Shown one piece after another: positions 10,187 to 21,609 of a stretch of DNA of 64,000 nt. The notes under the pieces were generated by a model. It saw only the letters and a program-made list of their open reading frames with translations, did not search any database and was not told the origin of the DNA. The position numbers and the translations under genes were made by a program. Each line of letters starts with the position of its first letter. Positions within the stretch are counted from its first letter, which is position 1. The stretch is from the NCBI RefSeq assembly GCF_000003815.2, contig NC_049988.1:22664827-22728826 (forward strand). Reading direction: 5' to 3'. This DNA is from Branchiostoma floridae (Eukaryota; Chordata; Leptocardii; Amphioxiformes; Branchiostomatidae).

Positions 10187-13100
10187 CTATTCGTGCAGTG
10201 CCTCCCAGTATTTGAGTTTATTCCTCATCCAATCGAGCATCTTATCCATATTCAATTTGGAGATGGGGTTCCTGTCCATACCAGGAAAAGAATTGTACTC
10301 TCTGCCTGGTTGGAAGTCTAACACATTGGCCTGTTCATACTGAACAACAAGCCTCTGGATGTCAGCAGTGTCATCTGGCTTGTGGTGATACCCACTTCCT
10401 CGCCTAACACCTAACTCTGTGTCAATACTCTGGAGCAATTTTGCCATCTCCCCAATTGAGTTAGCAACTCTGGCTGCATTACTCTCGTTCAGGTTTGGCC
10501 CCAAGTGCTTCAGGAATTGCTTAAGCAAGTTGTTCTTGAATTCTAGGTTAAGGTCCAGGGGCACATTATTTCCCTTCCCCCCCTTATCATTCACAAACCT
10601 GTTCCACACCAGAGAGTGTGCCAGGCTTGGTGGCAGCAAGGCTTGGCTCCTTGCAAAGTGAAGGAGGGTGCCATGGGCATACTTTGTGTGCCCATGACAC
10701 CTGTAGAAGAGGAGAGCCATCTTGAAGCACCGAGACAGCCTCTCCCCATCTCCTTCCCTTGTGGCATCATGTATGTTGTTAATGAGGAGTGCCATTCCTA
10801 GCTTGCTAATGTGATAGTTTCGAATATGGTCTTCCTTCATGTGTGTGGAGGGTGAGCTCTCTGTCTCACTCACAACGAGGTTGTGCTTTTTCAACTCGTG
10901 AGTTACTCTTGGCTTAGGCCTTACGTACACTCGGTTACACCCTTCTGCCCTGCACTTAAACTCGGTGGGCTTCTGCAGGGACATACCTTGCACGACATCA
11001 AGGTCCTCTGCAAATACAAGGTCTACGATCTCCGCTGCCCTGCTGTGAATCCAGTCACTCTTGGTGTGCTGATCTCCACTCAGGATCATGTCTGGCACGA
11101 TGGATTCGGGCGGAGCTGAAGGGAGAGATAGAAGGAGAGAAAGATGTATTTAGAAGACATGCATTCTGTGGGATGCATTAGAAGACATCTACATCAAATC
11201 TCTGACATTGAAAGGTAAGTGTTTTACAGATGTGTATTTGCGTGTGTATGAGTGCATGTGTATTTTATGTGTGTGTGTGTGTGTGCTGGGGTGGGGTGGG
11301 GGGTAGTGTGTCTTGCAATGAGATACTACTAGTATTTTACAACCATGGGTGCAATAAGTGGTGTGTGTGTATTGTGTAAGCTTCTCTTACCATCAATACT
11401 TGGGAGATGGAATATCTTCTTCGCTGCATAGATGATGGAGGCGTGCAGGTCTTTCATGAAGAGCTCCATGTAGTGGTTGTAAGCGATGTGTGGCCCCTTC
11501 TTTGCGTTTGTGGCCTGGATGACGTTCATGTTGGCGCACAGTGATGCTTTGTCTGCTCCAGCTGTCGGCTTGAAGTACTTGCCATTGTAGATCTGTGAAA
11601 ATAAAATGATAAAATAAGTTTTATGAACTGTTGAACTGTAGTATAGTTATTGCATAACTCATACAGTAATGAATGTTAGTTGTACTAGTTTGACTATTAC
11701 CTTGGGATAAGTAATCAGCAAGTTATACTGGTGGTCAATGTTTCAACGGTAGTTATGTAACAGATGACAAAGAAATATATGAATCTTACCTCAAGTAGGT
11801 TCTTTCCAGCATGCCAGACCTCATTCTTTGGTATCATTCCATCCAGGCGCTCTTCTGGTGTGTCTAAGGACTTGAATGCTGCTTGGATGTTCGCTGCCCT
11901 CTCCTCAGACAGCAAGTCCCCTCCCAACAGGATAGGGTGGATGAGGTCTGTGATGGCCCCATCTTCATCTACGTTGGCGGGAACGTAGTCGGCTTGTATC
12001 TTGCGCATGATGTCGGCCATGTCCTTGTTGTAGTTCTCGTTTTTGAATTGTAGGCCTAACCAGCACTGGAAAAAATGTAGTATTGTTTTAATGCAAAATC
12101 TTCACATGTGTTGGTCAGAAAAAGTTGCCAACAGGTGTGGGAAAATTATGGATATACATCTATATACACATGTTTAGAGATAGATAGAGAGATACATAGA
12201 CATATGATATCATAATCTATCTTTGTAAACTTCAGGAAAATTATGAAGCTTTGGACCTCACCTGTTCACTTTGCTGCTCCATCTCTGCAGAGAATTCGTG
12301 TGGGATGTGCCAGACCGCATTCTTCTTGAAGTCTCTGAAAGCCTCCAGGTACCACACCAGCACCCTGACGACATAGATTATGTAGTCCTTCCGAAGCAGC
12401 TGCTGGACTTCATAGGTTGGCAGTATGTCTTCCAAGTTTAGATCTTTCAGTCTTTTCAGTGGCTCATCGCTTGGGAGGTTTGTCACTACGCGATCCTTAG
12501 CAGCATACTGGTGTACCCAGTGCACCGATTCAGGGCGGTTCTCTGTGGACTGATGGTGAGGTGTGACGTAGAAATCAACGTTGTCGAAAATAATCTGGAA
12601 AGTCCCGAGGGGGGTCTCGATGATGAAGCATATTGCTTGGCGAACTATGTCCTGTGGTCTGCTGTCTGGTGTAGCAGCAACGCTGTGAATGGCTCGTTCG
12701 GCAACTTTATATGTCTCTTCCCTGTATCCCTTAATGTTGGCCAACATAGCAGAGATGTCTATGGCAGAAGAATTTGCAGGTGACGCTGGTTCATCGAGTG
12801 GTTTCACTCCCAGAAGGTCAAAGTCACTGTCATCTTCAGTTTCCAGGCTGGGTGGGGGTGGGACGACAACATCATAGCTCTTAAAGCTGAAGTCCAGAGC
12901 CTGCAAGTCAGCAGAGCTGATTGTACTGTTTCCTGAAGTGTCCAGGCCAGCCTTGCACTGCACCCTTTCCTGCTCTACGACTTCTTCATGGAGGGACTTG
13001 AGAAGTGAAACGCTCTCCTTCTGTACTTCAAGAGTGTTCTTCCAACCAAGCACTGCTACATCCTTGAATGCTCCAAACTCCCTCTGCTTCTGTAAGCTCA

Positions 13101-15433
13101 TACGGTGTGACATGCAAATCTGTTGCTTGTTAAATCTAGCAAATGCAACTTTTTTGGCCCCCCCGTGCAAAAGTGCAATGCTGTTGCGGTACTGAATCGC
13201 AGACAGATTTTGATGTTTCACTCGAAGGCATACTGATGCTGCAGTGCACTTTGCAATGAGCCCGGCCTGACTGGTCTCGGCCTCCCCACAAGCGCCATGG
13301 AGGCAGGAGTTCAACCATGGTGCCCTTGCCTCCAGTTCCATGCCGAAGTCGCCCATCCTGAACTTTTGTAGGTCTTCAGGGGTCGTTTTGCCCAGGATGG
13401 AGCCGGCAGCCATTGCATTGCACTCGCGTTTAATACTTTCCGAGACTTTCACCTGTAAGGCTGCAGTCATGTCCTTGTGCTTAAGCAGGCTGTTTGCAGC
13501 AGCAGCCCACCTCCCTTCCGCTAATTGCTGCACTGTCGACTTCAGCTCCCCATCCAACCTCTTGAGCCTTGGGTGTTTGTCCGATGGGAACTGTACTTGC
13601 ACCTGTACATGAGATAAGACCAATGTAAATGCGGGTAGAGACTGAAAAACACAATGATCAAGGGTAATATCATCTCCTAGTTTATTGGTGTTGATCATTA
13701 TTTCGTAATTTCAATCATTGACACAAGGTGAGAACAAATGGTCTGAGCCTGCCCCGGCAATTTGTGGAACCCATGCTGGGGAATCCCCAGTGATTTGCAT
13801 ATGACGTAGGACACAAACAAACAACACGACTTTCAGAGCGCTAGGCACAGTAGCTTCTTAAAATCCCATCCTGCACTCAGATATCAATGTTTGCTTGTAT
13901 ATTTATTATTCGTTAGAAAAATGCGGCTTTGCTAACCATGGATTCCCCTAATTTTGAAAGTTTAGGTTTTTATTCCCATATTTCCACAGTATTTTTGCTC
14001 GTAATATGCTATTTTTCGGCCGAGCGTGGGAAGGCTGGCGCCCACCGGTACATAACATTGCGTAACATCGCGGCCGATCTCGATATAACGCTACGTTATT
14101 TGGAGAAAAATTATAAGACGCCACACTGACGCTTTGAAATACAATTTTTATATAATAACTTTGACGGTCTGATCAGAAAACAAGTCAAACCAGCAGGGGC
14201 AATCCCTGTCTGGTTCATGTTTGAAGTGCTAATTCGTTCACATAAGAAATGTTCGGCGTAGAAACAATCAGTATAACTTAACTTCCCTTGCGATTTGACT
14301 TTTGATACCACAAAATCTCCCAAACGGCATGAATCAGCGAGGTAAACAGCAACTTGAATCGCGGAACGTATAGAATAATTAATAGAAACAAGGCTACTAA
14401 ACAAGGCCGGCCACTTGTTGACAGTAAGACTAGCATCATATTGCATTTAGCCGATTACGATCTTCAAAGGGTGCCGAAAACGTGCAAAAAATATTATATT
14501 TTGGGGCAACGATTGACACAGAACGTCATCTATATTATCGGGGGGTTGTTTGGAAAAATAATTGTACGGTTGCTTCCAATATAACAGTATCTAGTTTCAT
14601 CATCTTCAAAATTGGTAACATCTTCGTACGTGCTGTCTAACGTTAAACATTTAGCTACTTTTACAGACGACCTCTGTTTTCTTCGTTGTCGGAACTGCGG
14701 GAATTATTCGAAATCGCCGAGCTAAAACATTGTTTATAGTGGAGCAAGAGTTTGTGAACAGATATTTCCCACAAATAACCCCCATGTACGACACTTTGTG
14801 TGGAAGAAATTTTATCACAAGACAAAGAGAGTCTGTCAACTGAAATGCAAGTTCACAGCCAGTAAGAGAAAATGGGCTACACTATATACCCGTGGTAATG
14901 CAGTAACGTACCTCAACTGTTGTTTCGGCGCTCTTGTTTTGTAGGGGGTCGACATTCTCACTTTCCTGTTCGCTCTGTTGTGCTGACCTTGCCTGTTTCT
15001 GGGCCGGCGACTTCCCAGGTGTGAACTTCAACTCTCGCTTGCGAGCGGCGTTTTCTGGAGTTTTTCCTTGTCCAGGGGCAGGGCTCTTGCGAGTAGGGGT
15101 CCTCTTGGGGGTAGTCTTGGGGGTCCTGTCACACGTTCTTGTACCGATGTTGCGTCTCCACTCTCCTATTTTGTCAACAGTTTGCTCATAGTTCGCAAGC
15201 TTCCGAATACAAAACTGACAGATGGTCTCCGAGAGGTCCGACCTCTTCTCTGGCGCTGTCCCAAGCAACTTCTCAAGTCTTGTTGCAATGAGGACTGTTC
15301 CCGGCTTACTGTTGGCGGTTAACTTGAACAAGTTTTGGGATCGTCGTCTGACTCCGAGAATCACTAGGTTACGGGCACACAGCCTACAAAAGTCATTGAT
15401 GCCTGGCAGGGAAGACCGCTTCTGTCGCGGCAT
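10187..15433 (-). CDS. Putative transposase: ZAD-like zinc domain + DUF6589-like core
   Basis: Five minus-strand exons join without a stop: 15433-14912, 13602-12262, 12065-11790, 11592-11391 and 11115-10187. They give 3270 nt and 1089 aa, all with GT..AG introns. The N-terminus has a Cys4 pattern (C16-X2-C19 ... C72-X2-C75) like ZAD zinc domains, then a basic low-complexity linker. The core contains IIFDNVDFYVTPHHQ (D514), ILSGDQHT (D795), a C-X4-C-X12-H-X4-H finger (about 835-858), YRCHGHTKYAHGTLLHFAR and NRFVNDKGGKGNN followed by LDLNLE (E972). From memory these blocks match the eukaryotic DUF6589 family. I infer a DDE-type nuclease with D514/D795/E972 as candidate catalytic residues. An in-frame ATG at 15550 would add 39 residues. 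No frame damage is visible. Confidence 0.85.
13603..14911 (-). other. First intron of the DUF6589-like gene
   Basis: This 1309 bp intron contains one copy of the ATTTGCATATGACGT element (13793-13807) that also recurs upstream of the gene. It could be an alternative promoter or a leftover of the upstream repeat. No open frame in it is convincing. Confidence 0.6.
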
Positions 15434-15589
15434 GTTTCCCTGCCCCAAGACCCTCGCACACTGACAGTCATGGCTGTCTGTACTCTGTTCTTGTAGAGAT
15501 TTTTCCTTTGAAGTTCTCCCTTTCTCATGATTGTGCCGAATTTCGACCATAAACTTATTAGATCCCAGCCTCTGATCCGTCAAATGCCG

Positions 15590-16640
15590 ACAATCTCCCC
15601 CGCTATACTGCCGTCTGTGGGACCCGCGGTTTGGGAAACCCCATTCATTTGCATATGACGTAAGACACAAAAACAAGTGTGCCGGACCAACCTGGCCGGA
15701 AAATGTCACAATGTATACGGTAGCTGACCAAAAAATATTCCAAAGCGGAATGCTGATAGTCGAGTACGTCACAGAGAATATGCTTCTGACATAGATTCAC
15801 ACAAAAAATGTTGCATGATGTCCTGTGAGCAAAACGAACAACAGCGGCGGCATTCCCTTTGAAAATATATTTGAAACAGGTCGATAAAACCATTACGGTA
15901 TTAGCGTTGAAAGAAGAGGTTTTCTCATGACTGTGCCGAATTTCGGCCATAAACGTAGTAGATCTCAGCGTTTGATCCGGAATGCCGACAGTTTACAATA
16001 TGCCGTGAAGCATACTGCCGTCTGTGGGACCCACGGTCTGGGAAACCCCACTGATTTGCATATGACGTAAGACACAAAAACAACTTTCAGTGTGCTGGAC
16101 AATGTCGCGCGGTGAATGTACACGATAGGCGGATAGCTGACCAAAAAATATTCCAAAGCGGAATGCTGATAGTCGAGTACGTCACAGAGAATATGCTTCT
16201 GACATAGATTCACACATAAAATGTTGCATGATGTCCTGTGAGCAAAACGAACAACAGCGGCGGCATTCCCTTTGAAAATATATTTGAAACAGGTCGATAA
16301 AACCATTACGGCATTAGCGTTGAAAGAAGAGGTTTTCTCATGACTGTGCCGAATTTCGGCCATAAACGTAGTAGATCTCAGCGTTTGATCCGGAATGCCG
16401 ACAGTTTACAGTATGCCGTGAAGCATACTGCCGTCTGTGGGACCCTCGTATTGGGAAATCTTGCAAAACGAACCAGCGGCGGCATCCTCTTTGAAATTAT
16501 TATCACAAGAGCTCGATAAAACCATTAGCGTTGAATGGCGTGGGTTCTCTAGAATTTTGATCTGTACACATCACGAGCACAAGGAGACTATATCAATCTA
16601 TCGCCCGCTCAGTTCTCTCGCCCTGTCTACGTAATCTACA
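15590..16640. repeat. About 410-bp tandem promoter-like repeats
   Basis: Two full units and one partial start around CCGTCTGTGGGACC at 15611, 16018 and 16431. The full units carry ATTTGCATATGACGTAAG (15647-15664 and 16054-16071), which joins an octamer motif to a CRE-like motif. Each unit also contains a GTGCCGAATTTCGGCCAT segment on the + strand. Its counterpart overlaps the most upstream ATG of the DUF6589-like gene (15550), so the unit is an amplified start region of that gene. The units lie between two divergent genes. Confidence 0.85.
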
Positions 16641-16887
16641 GAATATCAAGGCAACTACATATTTTGCGGGAGACCCTTCCAAGCAGACAACACAGCATAA
16701 ATCACGGCGAAAATAGGTCAGTTTTGTATTCGTTGTTTATTAGGGGTAGTTTGTTTGAATACTAAATTTGTTGCAGACGCAATGTTTAGTATTATGCAGA
16801 GACATGCCTACTTAACAAAAAGACGTCCCGGACACGTGAGCATTTTTGGTCACTATATTTTCTTTATTCCTACCCTCAGTCTCAGAC

Positions 16888-17403
16888 ATGGCTGAGAAGT
16901 CACCATCAAAAGACATCGAATACGAATACGATAGTGACGCGACTTATTTATCAGAGGAGTGGTGCGACAACAAGTTTACTGAGAGTGATATCGGATCGCC
17001 CCTGCACACGTCTACACCAGCTCACGATAACAGTGACTCATACGACCCCAGCGGTGACCTGTTTGGCGACCCACTTGAAAACAACACCAAATCGGACAAC
17101 GATTCAGCCGCTGCTGTATGGGATCCCAGCGCTGATATGTTTCCGAGTTTGGACGACACAGGGGATGACAACCAGGACAACGAAACGGCCAGGAGCATTG
17201 TCATAGAGCCACTTGAACCAAGGCCGTCCCTGCTTGAACTCAGGGGTGCCAGAACACAAGCAGAACCACTTCACCTCAGGCGCGGGACTGTCATGACAGA
17301 AGTCCCCGGACAACAAACAAGGGACAATGCCCGGGCACCGACTCAAGAAACTGCTTTAGATTTGAGGACAGTTATCCCAGAAACACAGTTTGACGCTGAG
17401 TAA
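16888..17403 (+). CDS. Small acidic disordered protein of the transposon
   Basis: The product is 171 aa, starting at the ATG just after a pyrimidine-rich CAG acceptor (about 16879-16886), so an upstream noncoding exon is likely. The first 110 residues are dominated by D, E, S and T and contain two related short motifs, DPSGDLFGD and DPSADMFPS, which resemble acidic activation or docking motifs. No known fold is evident. It points away from the DUF6589-like gene and shares the 410 bp repeat region as a possible bidirectional promoter. I do not recognise a family. Its preservation within the element suggests an accessory role. Confidence 0.65.
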   Translation: MAEKSPSKDIEYEYDSDATYLSEEWCDNKFTESDIGSPLHTSTPAHDNSDSYDPSGDLFGDPLENNTKSDNDSAAAVWDPSADMFPSLDDTGDDNQDNETARSIVIEPLEPRPSLLELRGARTQAEPLHLRRGTVMTEVPGQQTRDNARAPTQETALDLRTVIPETQFDAE

Positions 17404-18113
17404 AGAACTGATTTTTATATTCAGCCCACCCTTTTTTTGTGTGTGTCTATATAGCTAGTTTTTGACACAGGCACTTTGCTAAGGCTTTGCCGTTTTTTGT
17501 TGTAACGCTGTATATAAGTTTTGTTGTGTTACGGTTTACGAGTTTCGTTGATTTGTCGTTGTTTTACTATAGTGGAAGTTGCGATATAATATATCTACAT
17601 ATATATCTATATTACACCGAAACGTGACGATGCTATCAAGATTCTTTTGAGATATACAGTATTTCATTAAAGCCCTGTAAATAATGTGAATAGTATATTT
17701 GGTGAAAATAAACTTGTGTAGCATTCCTCATCAGTAATTTCTTTATCGCCACACGTCCGCTGCCGCCAGCAAGACATCTTGTGTGTTGATATGGTGGTCT
17801 CCATGGCAGCACGTGATGTTTGGCGCGCGCCTAGGAATCATGAATATTTATATCCGTTCTGATTCGCTACCGCTGCCTGCATGGCGAGGCCCCAGCTACC
17901 AATCAACTTGCCGATCGTCTTACTTCCCGTGGCGATCGTCTTACTCCCCGTGGCGCGCGAGGCAGCCGTCTCGAGAAAATTTATACAAGGGCCCGTCCAG
18001 ACCGCTGTGCGAGAGATAATCAGGGCCCGCGTGCTGTGTTTGGCGGCGGGGCTAATCGGTTGCCGGCCCGAAGTGATTAGCGAGTATAGCACGGCGGTCT
18101 GGATACCAGGCTA
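17404..18113 (+). other. 3' untranslated region and transposon right end
   Basis: AATAAA at 17707-17712 is the likely poly(A) signal of the acidic gene. Beyond it the right subterminal region contains a duplicated GATCGTCTTACT(T/C)CCCGTGGCG at 17914-17955, CTACCAATCAACTTG (inverted match to the left end) and the terminal CTGGATACCAGGCTA. Confidence 0.65.
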
Positions 18114-18132
18114 TAATCATCACTGGAAGCAG

Positions 18133-20578
18133 GTAAGAACGAGATATACAGACAATATGACTGCATTATTATGAACTATAGGGGGTAGAGATCATTTATA
18201 TGGTATGTGTACGACATTGGACAGAAATGTAAGACTTTTCGGGATGACGAAAATGGAGGTGGGGAGGGGGGCATCTTTACCTTCACCGAAACAGGTCGGA
18301 AACAAGGGGGGGGGAGCTCTTTAACTTCCTATTCATCATTTCCAAAAAAATAATGAACTGGCCAGACCGCTGTCACCATGGTTACTGAAGGTGTAGCAGA
18401 AAACCTGTGGTGTTCGGTTACATGTGGCAAGTATCAGGACAAATCTCGAGGGGCAAGATTATGAATGTGTTTGTGTAAGACTAAGAAAGACGAAACAGAT
18501 CTTGTTTAAAACGGCTAGTCTTCCCGACAGGCGACCGATTAATCTACTCAAGAAGCCGCTGGGGTCATTTGGGTCATTGGGAGAGTCTACTAGTGAACTA
18601 GTGAACTTTCCCATAGTTAAGAACTTATGTTGTATCATGCATGCTGTTATTTTGTGACCATGTATATGCTATGTATGTCGGAGTGAAGTTTGATGTACCA
18701 GGGTCTCCTGAAAATCAGGCCGCCCGCCCAGAGTGAGTACACCTGGCTAAATAAATAAATGAAATGAAATGAAAATACTGTGAAATGGGTGGCGCTTTTA
18801 TGAGGGGTGATTTGTTGTGAGTTGTAGGCAATCTCTGAGGGTTTGGAACTAAAATGACCAAGTTGTAAATTTTGTTACGCTAGAAAAACTAAGCCTTTTT
18901 GTGAGTAAATTGCTATCGTATCGTCTTTATCACTTTCCGTCACTTTATAGTGCATGTTTGATGGGCCCCCTTGGAAATCAACTATGCACTGTTGTAGGGG
19001 CTACCCATCTGTTTCAAGATGAAATAAATAAATGTTACTAGTATGAATTAGAAACATGTAACGTTACATTTTGTAGTTGCAAAAACACAACAAACAGACC
19101 ATTCAGAAGAAAACAATACCTAATCTTAAATACCTTTTTTTTGGTTTGTCTGTTTTTTTTTGTTTATTTATTTCTCACATATAACAAACAATAACAAAGT
19201 ACAGAAAGTAAATAAAGGTGCAGAAGGAGGGAAGTCCCTTGGTTTCGTTAAGCGCAACTTATATGACGGCCCCAAAAAGGTCAAACAAAAAGCCTACACT
19301 AGCTTGGTTAGACCCCATCTTGAAATGCTTGTGCAGCGTGGGATCCCCATCATAAAGACCACATTTCCAAACTCGAAGCGGTCCAAAATAGAGCAGCCAG
19401 ATTTGTTTCAAACGTCCCGAACTGTCCAAATTCTCAGTCAAGCGTCTCTAAACTAGTTTCGGACCTGGGTTGGGATACACTCATTTTTAAACAGAAGAAC
19501 AGCCAACAGACTTACCTTTCTCCAGAAATCTAGACATGACCTCCTAGCCCTGTCGGTCGATCATTACTTGCAGCTGAACCCTAGGCAATCTCGACACAAT
19601 CATCCAAATTCATACAAACCCATTAAGACTAATAAAGACTGCCTCAAGTATTCTTTTTTTCCCAAGAACAACTATCGATTGGAATACTTTACCATTCTCT
19701 ATGACCCTTCAATCTAACCCTGTCAAGTTCAAGGAAGAGGTATTACAACATCTGAGGAACAACCAATAAAACAGCCCTACGCCCTGGGTGGTTTGCCCCA
19801 TTTAGGGGTGTTGCCCAGTATCATAACAAGAAGAAGCCTAGTTGGCTTGTACAGTGCTCTACTTCTCTTAACTAAACATTAACTAACCTATATACAATTG
19901 TAGAAAATATCAAATTGATTAAAGAAAAATAACGAATAAAACATATCAAGAATAAATCCTTAATTTAAATAATTAAGCAAATAGATTAGACATAAAGTGT
20001 TAAGATCGAGACTCAATTTATACCATAAATGTACTATAAATCAGGACATGACAAAAGCATGAAAGACTCAACATTTGCTGGGGTTTGATAAAAGGTGGTT
20101 TATTAACAGGTTTTTAAGTTTAGCAGAGGCGTACAATTTTTGGGGAGGGAGGAAGAACATTCCAAACATTGATGCATTTGTATTTTACATTCATATGGGC
20201 CAAAGGCATTCTAAACAGGGGAATGTGAAGATTTGAACTTTGCAAGTTTGATAATTGTGGAACTGAGGTCGGAAACTAAGAAAACCATCAACGGTATCGG
20301 GTAGACTATGGTTTCTTCATTGGGCTGTTATGAAGGCATGTTGAAAACTGTTGTTATAAAAATTTTCAAAATTCTAAGTTTCTCAAATAGTAGTAAAGAA
20401 TAGGCGTGGACATTTGAACCAGTGGCAATGCGTAAGAATATTTCCCATCCAATACCATAACATGTCCCAACCTTTTCTTAGGATAAAACATGTTAAGGTA
20501 AACATTAATTGTTTACTTGAAACGATCTAGTTTTAATTGGTCTATTTCTTCTTTTCTAATATGTTTCTATTCCATTAG
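18133..20578 (+). other. Intron of zinc-finger gene 2
   Basis: The intron runs from the donor GTAAGAAC at 18133 to the TAG acceptor at 20578. Its first 600 bp resemble the introns of the paralogues, including AACTGGCCAGACCGCTGTC. It is expanded by a decayed LINE fragment. No other gene is evident. Confidence 0.65.
19195..19770 (+). mobile_element. Decayed LINE (CR1/L2-group) C-terminal fragment
   Basis: Broken frames read GKSLGFVKRNLYDGPKKVKQ, then YTSLVRPHLE, then (frame-shifted) pieces of the VQNRAARF region and a final FFFSQEQLSIG-like segment. This order matches the C-terminal part of the LINE at 29248-29850. Many stops and frameshifts mark it as old. Confidence 0.7.
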
Positions 20579-20585
20579 GTTCGAC

Positions 20586-21236
20586 ATGGCAGAGGCAGGT
20601 AAAAGGTGTCCTACTGCTGTTCCCCAAAACCTCGGCGATGGGTCCCCTACTGGAGTTTTTTGTGACCAGCCAATGACGAGCGAAACGAATTTGGTCAGTC
20701 AACCGAAATCAAACACTGATGAAAACCCCCACGAATGTAACCAGAGTAACTATTCTGCTGCACAAAAATCCAACTTGGACAGTCATCTAGCAAAGCATAC
20801 TGGTGATAAGCCCTACATGTGTGGGGAATGTGGGTACAGGACAGCTAAGAAGTCTCATTTATCCATACATATGAGAACTCATTCCGGTGAAAAACCCTAC
20901 AAGTGTGACCAGTGTGACTATTCTGCCGCACGAAAAGACAGTTTGGACCAACATCTAGCCAAGCACACTGGTGATAAACCCTACATGTGTGGGGAGTGTG
21001 GGTACAAGACAACTCTGAAGTCTGACTTATCCCGACATATGAGAACACATACCGGTGACAAACCATACAAGTGTGACCAGTGTGACTATTCTGCTGCACA
21101 AAAATCCCACTTGGACAGTCATCTAGCAAAGCACACTCGTGACAAGCCCTACATGTGCGGGGAGTGTGGGTACAGGACAGCTTACAAGTCAGCCTTATCT
21201 CGACATATGAGGACTCATACCGGTGAAAAGCCCTAG
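20586..21236 (+). CDS. C2H2 zinc-finger protein, gene 2 (truncated)
   Basis: The product is 216 aa from the family-standard ATG after the TAG acceptor at 20578. The leader reads MAEAGKRCPTAVPQN. The first finger is degenerate (CNQSNYSA, second Cys lost), and five canonical fingers alternating between the two family types follow. Translation stops inside a linker (TGEKP then TAG) where paralogues continue CCCTACAAGTGT, so one base change created the stop, and the downstream fingers are gone. The noncoding first exon is split by the 12 kb transposon. Together these point to a damaged or recently inactivated gene. Confidence 0.8.
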   Translation: MAEAGKRCPTAVPQNLGDGSPTGVFCDQPMTSETNLVSQPKSNTDENPHECNQSNYSAAQKSNLDSHLAKHTGDKPYMCGECGYRTAKKSHLSIHMRTHSGEKPYKCDQCDYSAARKDSLDQHLAKHTGDKPYMCGECGYKTTLKSDLSRHMRTHTGDKPYKCDQCDYSAAQKSHLDSHLAKHTRDKPYMCGECGYRTAYKSALSRHMRTHTGEKP

Positions 21237-21609
21237 AAGTGTGATGACCTATCACTAGGTAAATCACGCTAATACTCTAGAACATAAGTCATTTAGCATG
21301 CAACATACACGTAAGAAGAAAACTTCAGGCGTCCAATTCGAACATTTGACAATAAGCCAGTAAAGTAGGTTTGCACCACTGTACGGCGACATGCAAAACA
21401 TGGACAAATAATCATGTGGTATATATTGCGCCCCTTTACGTCTAGAACCGCATTGTAAAATGTCCATAAAGCAGTCATTGTACATGTACATACTTTACGT
21501 TTGTGATTGCATCTGTAAATGTAAGCAGTGAGCCTTGTCACGTGAAGAGTTTCGGTAACTGTTGATATGTAAGAACATAACTGATTAGTGAACATAACGA
21601 AGTTAAATG
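21237..21609 (+). other. 3' flank of zinc-finger gene 2
   Basis: This matches the 3' flank of gene 3 (around 26440-26970), including AAGAACATAACTGATTA. It is interrupted at about 21610 by an antisense LINE, and the flank resumes at 23357 with ATTCCATTGTCTCTTGTG. No gene is seen. Confidence 0.6.

Larger units (their letters stand above)
6094..18113. mobile_element. 12-kb DNA transposon, TAGCCTGG ends, 9-bp TSD
   Basis: The left end reads TAGCCTGGATACCAG and the reverse complement of the right end reads TAGCCTGGTATCCAG. Looser similarity continues through a CTATACT motif for about 45 bp. The flanks carry a perfect 9 bp duplication (TAATCATCA), and undisrupted paralogous sites at 2309, 23911 and 33911 show the empty target. 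Inside are a RecQ-like helicase gene (+), a five-exon ZAD/DUF6589-like gene (-) and a small acidic gene (+). All three are open across spliced frames, which suggests a young, possibly autonomous copy. I cannot name the superfamily with certainty. Helicase-carrying DNA transposons such as AcademH are known, but 9 bp duplications are not what I recall for Academ. Confidence 0.9.

Noticed and set aside
15645-16363. Two similar minus-strand open frames beginning AEIRHSHEK, 101 and 132 codons
   Set aside because: They are the 410 bp repeats of the upstream start region of the DUF6589-like gene. They lack the ZAD-like domain and end without homology to anything in the window.
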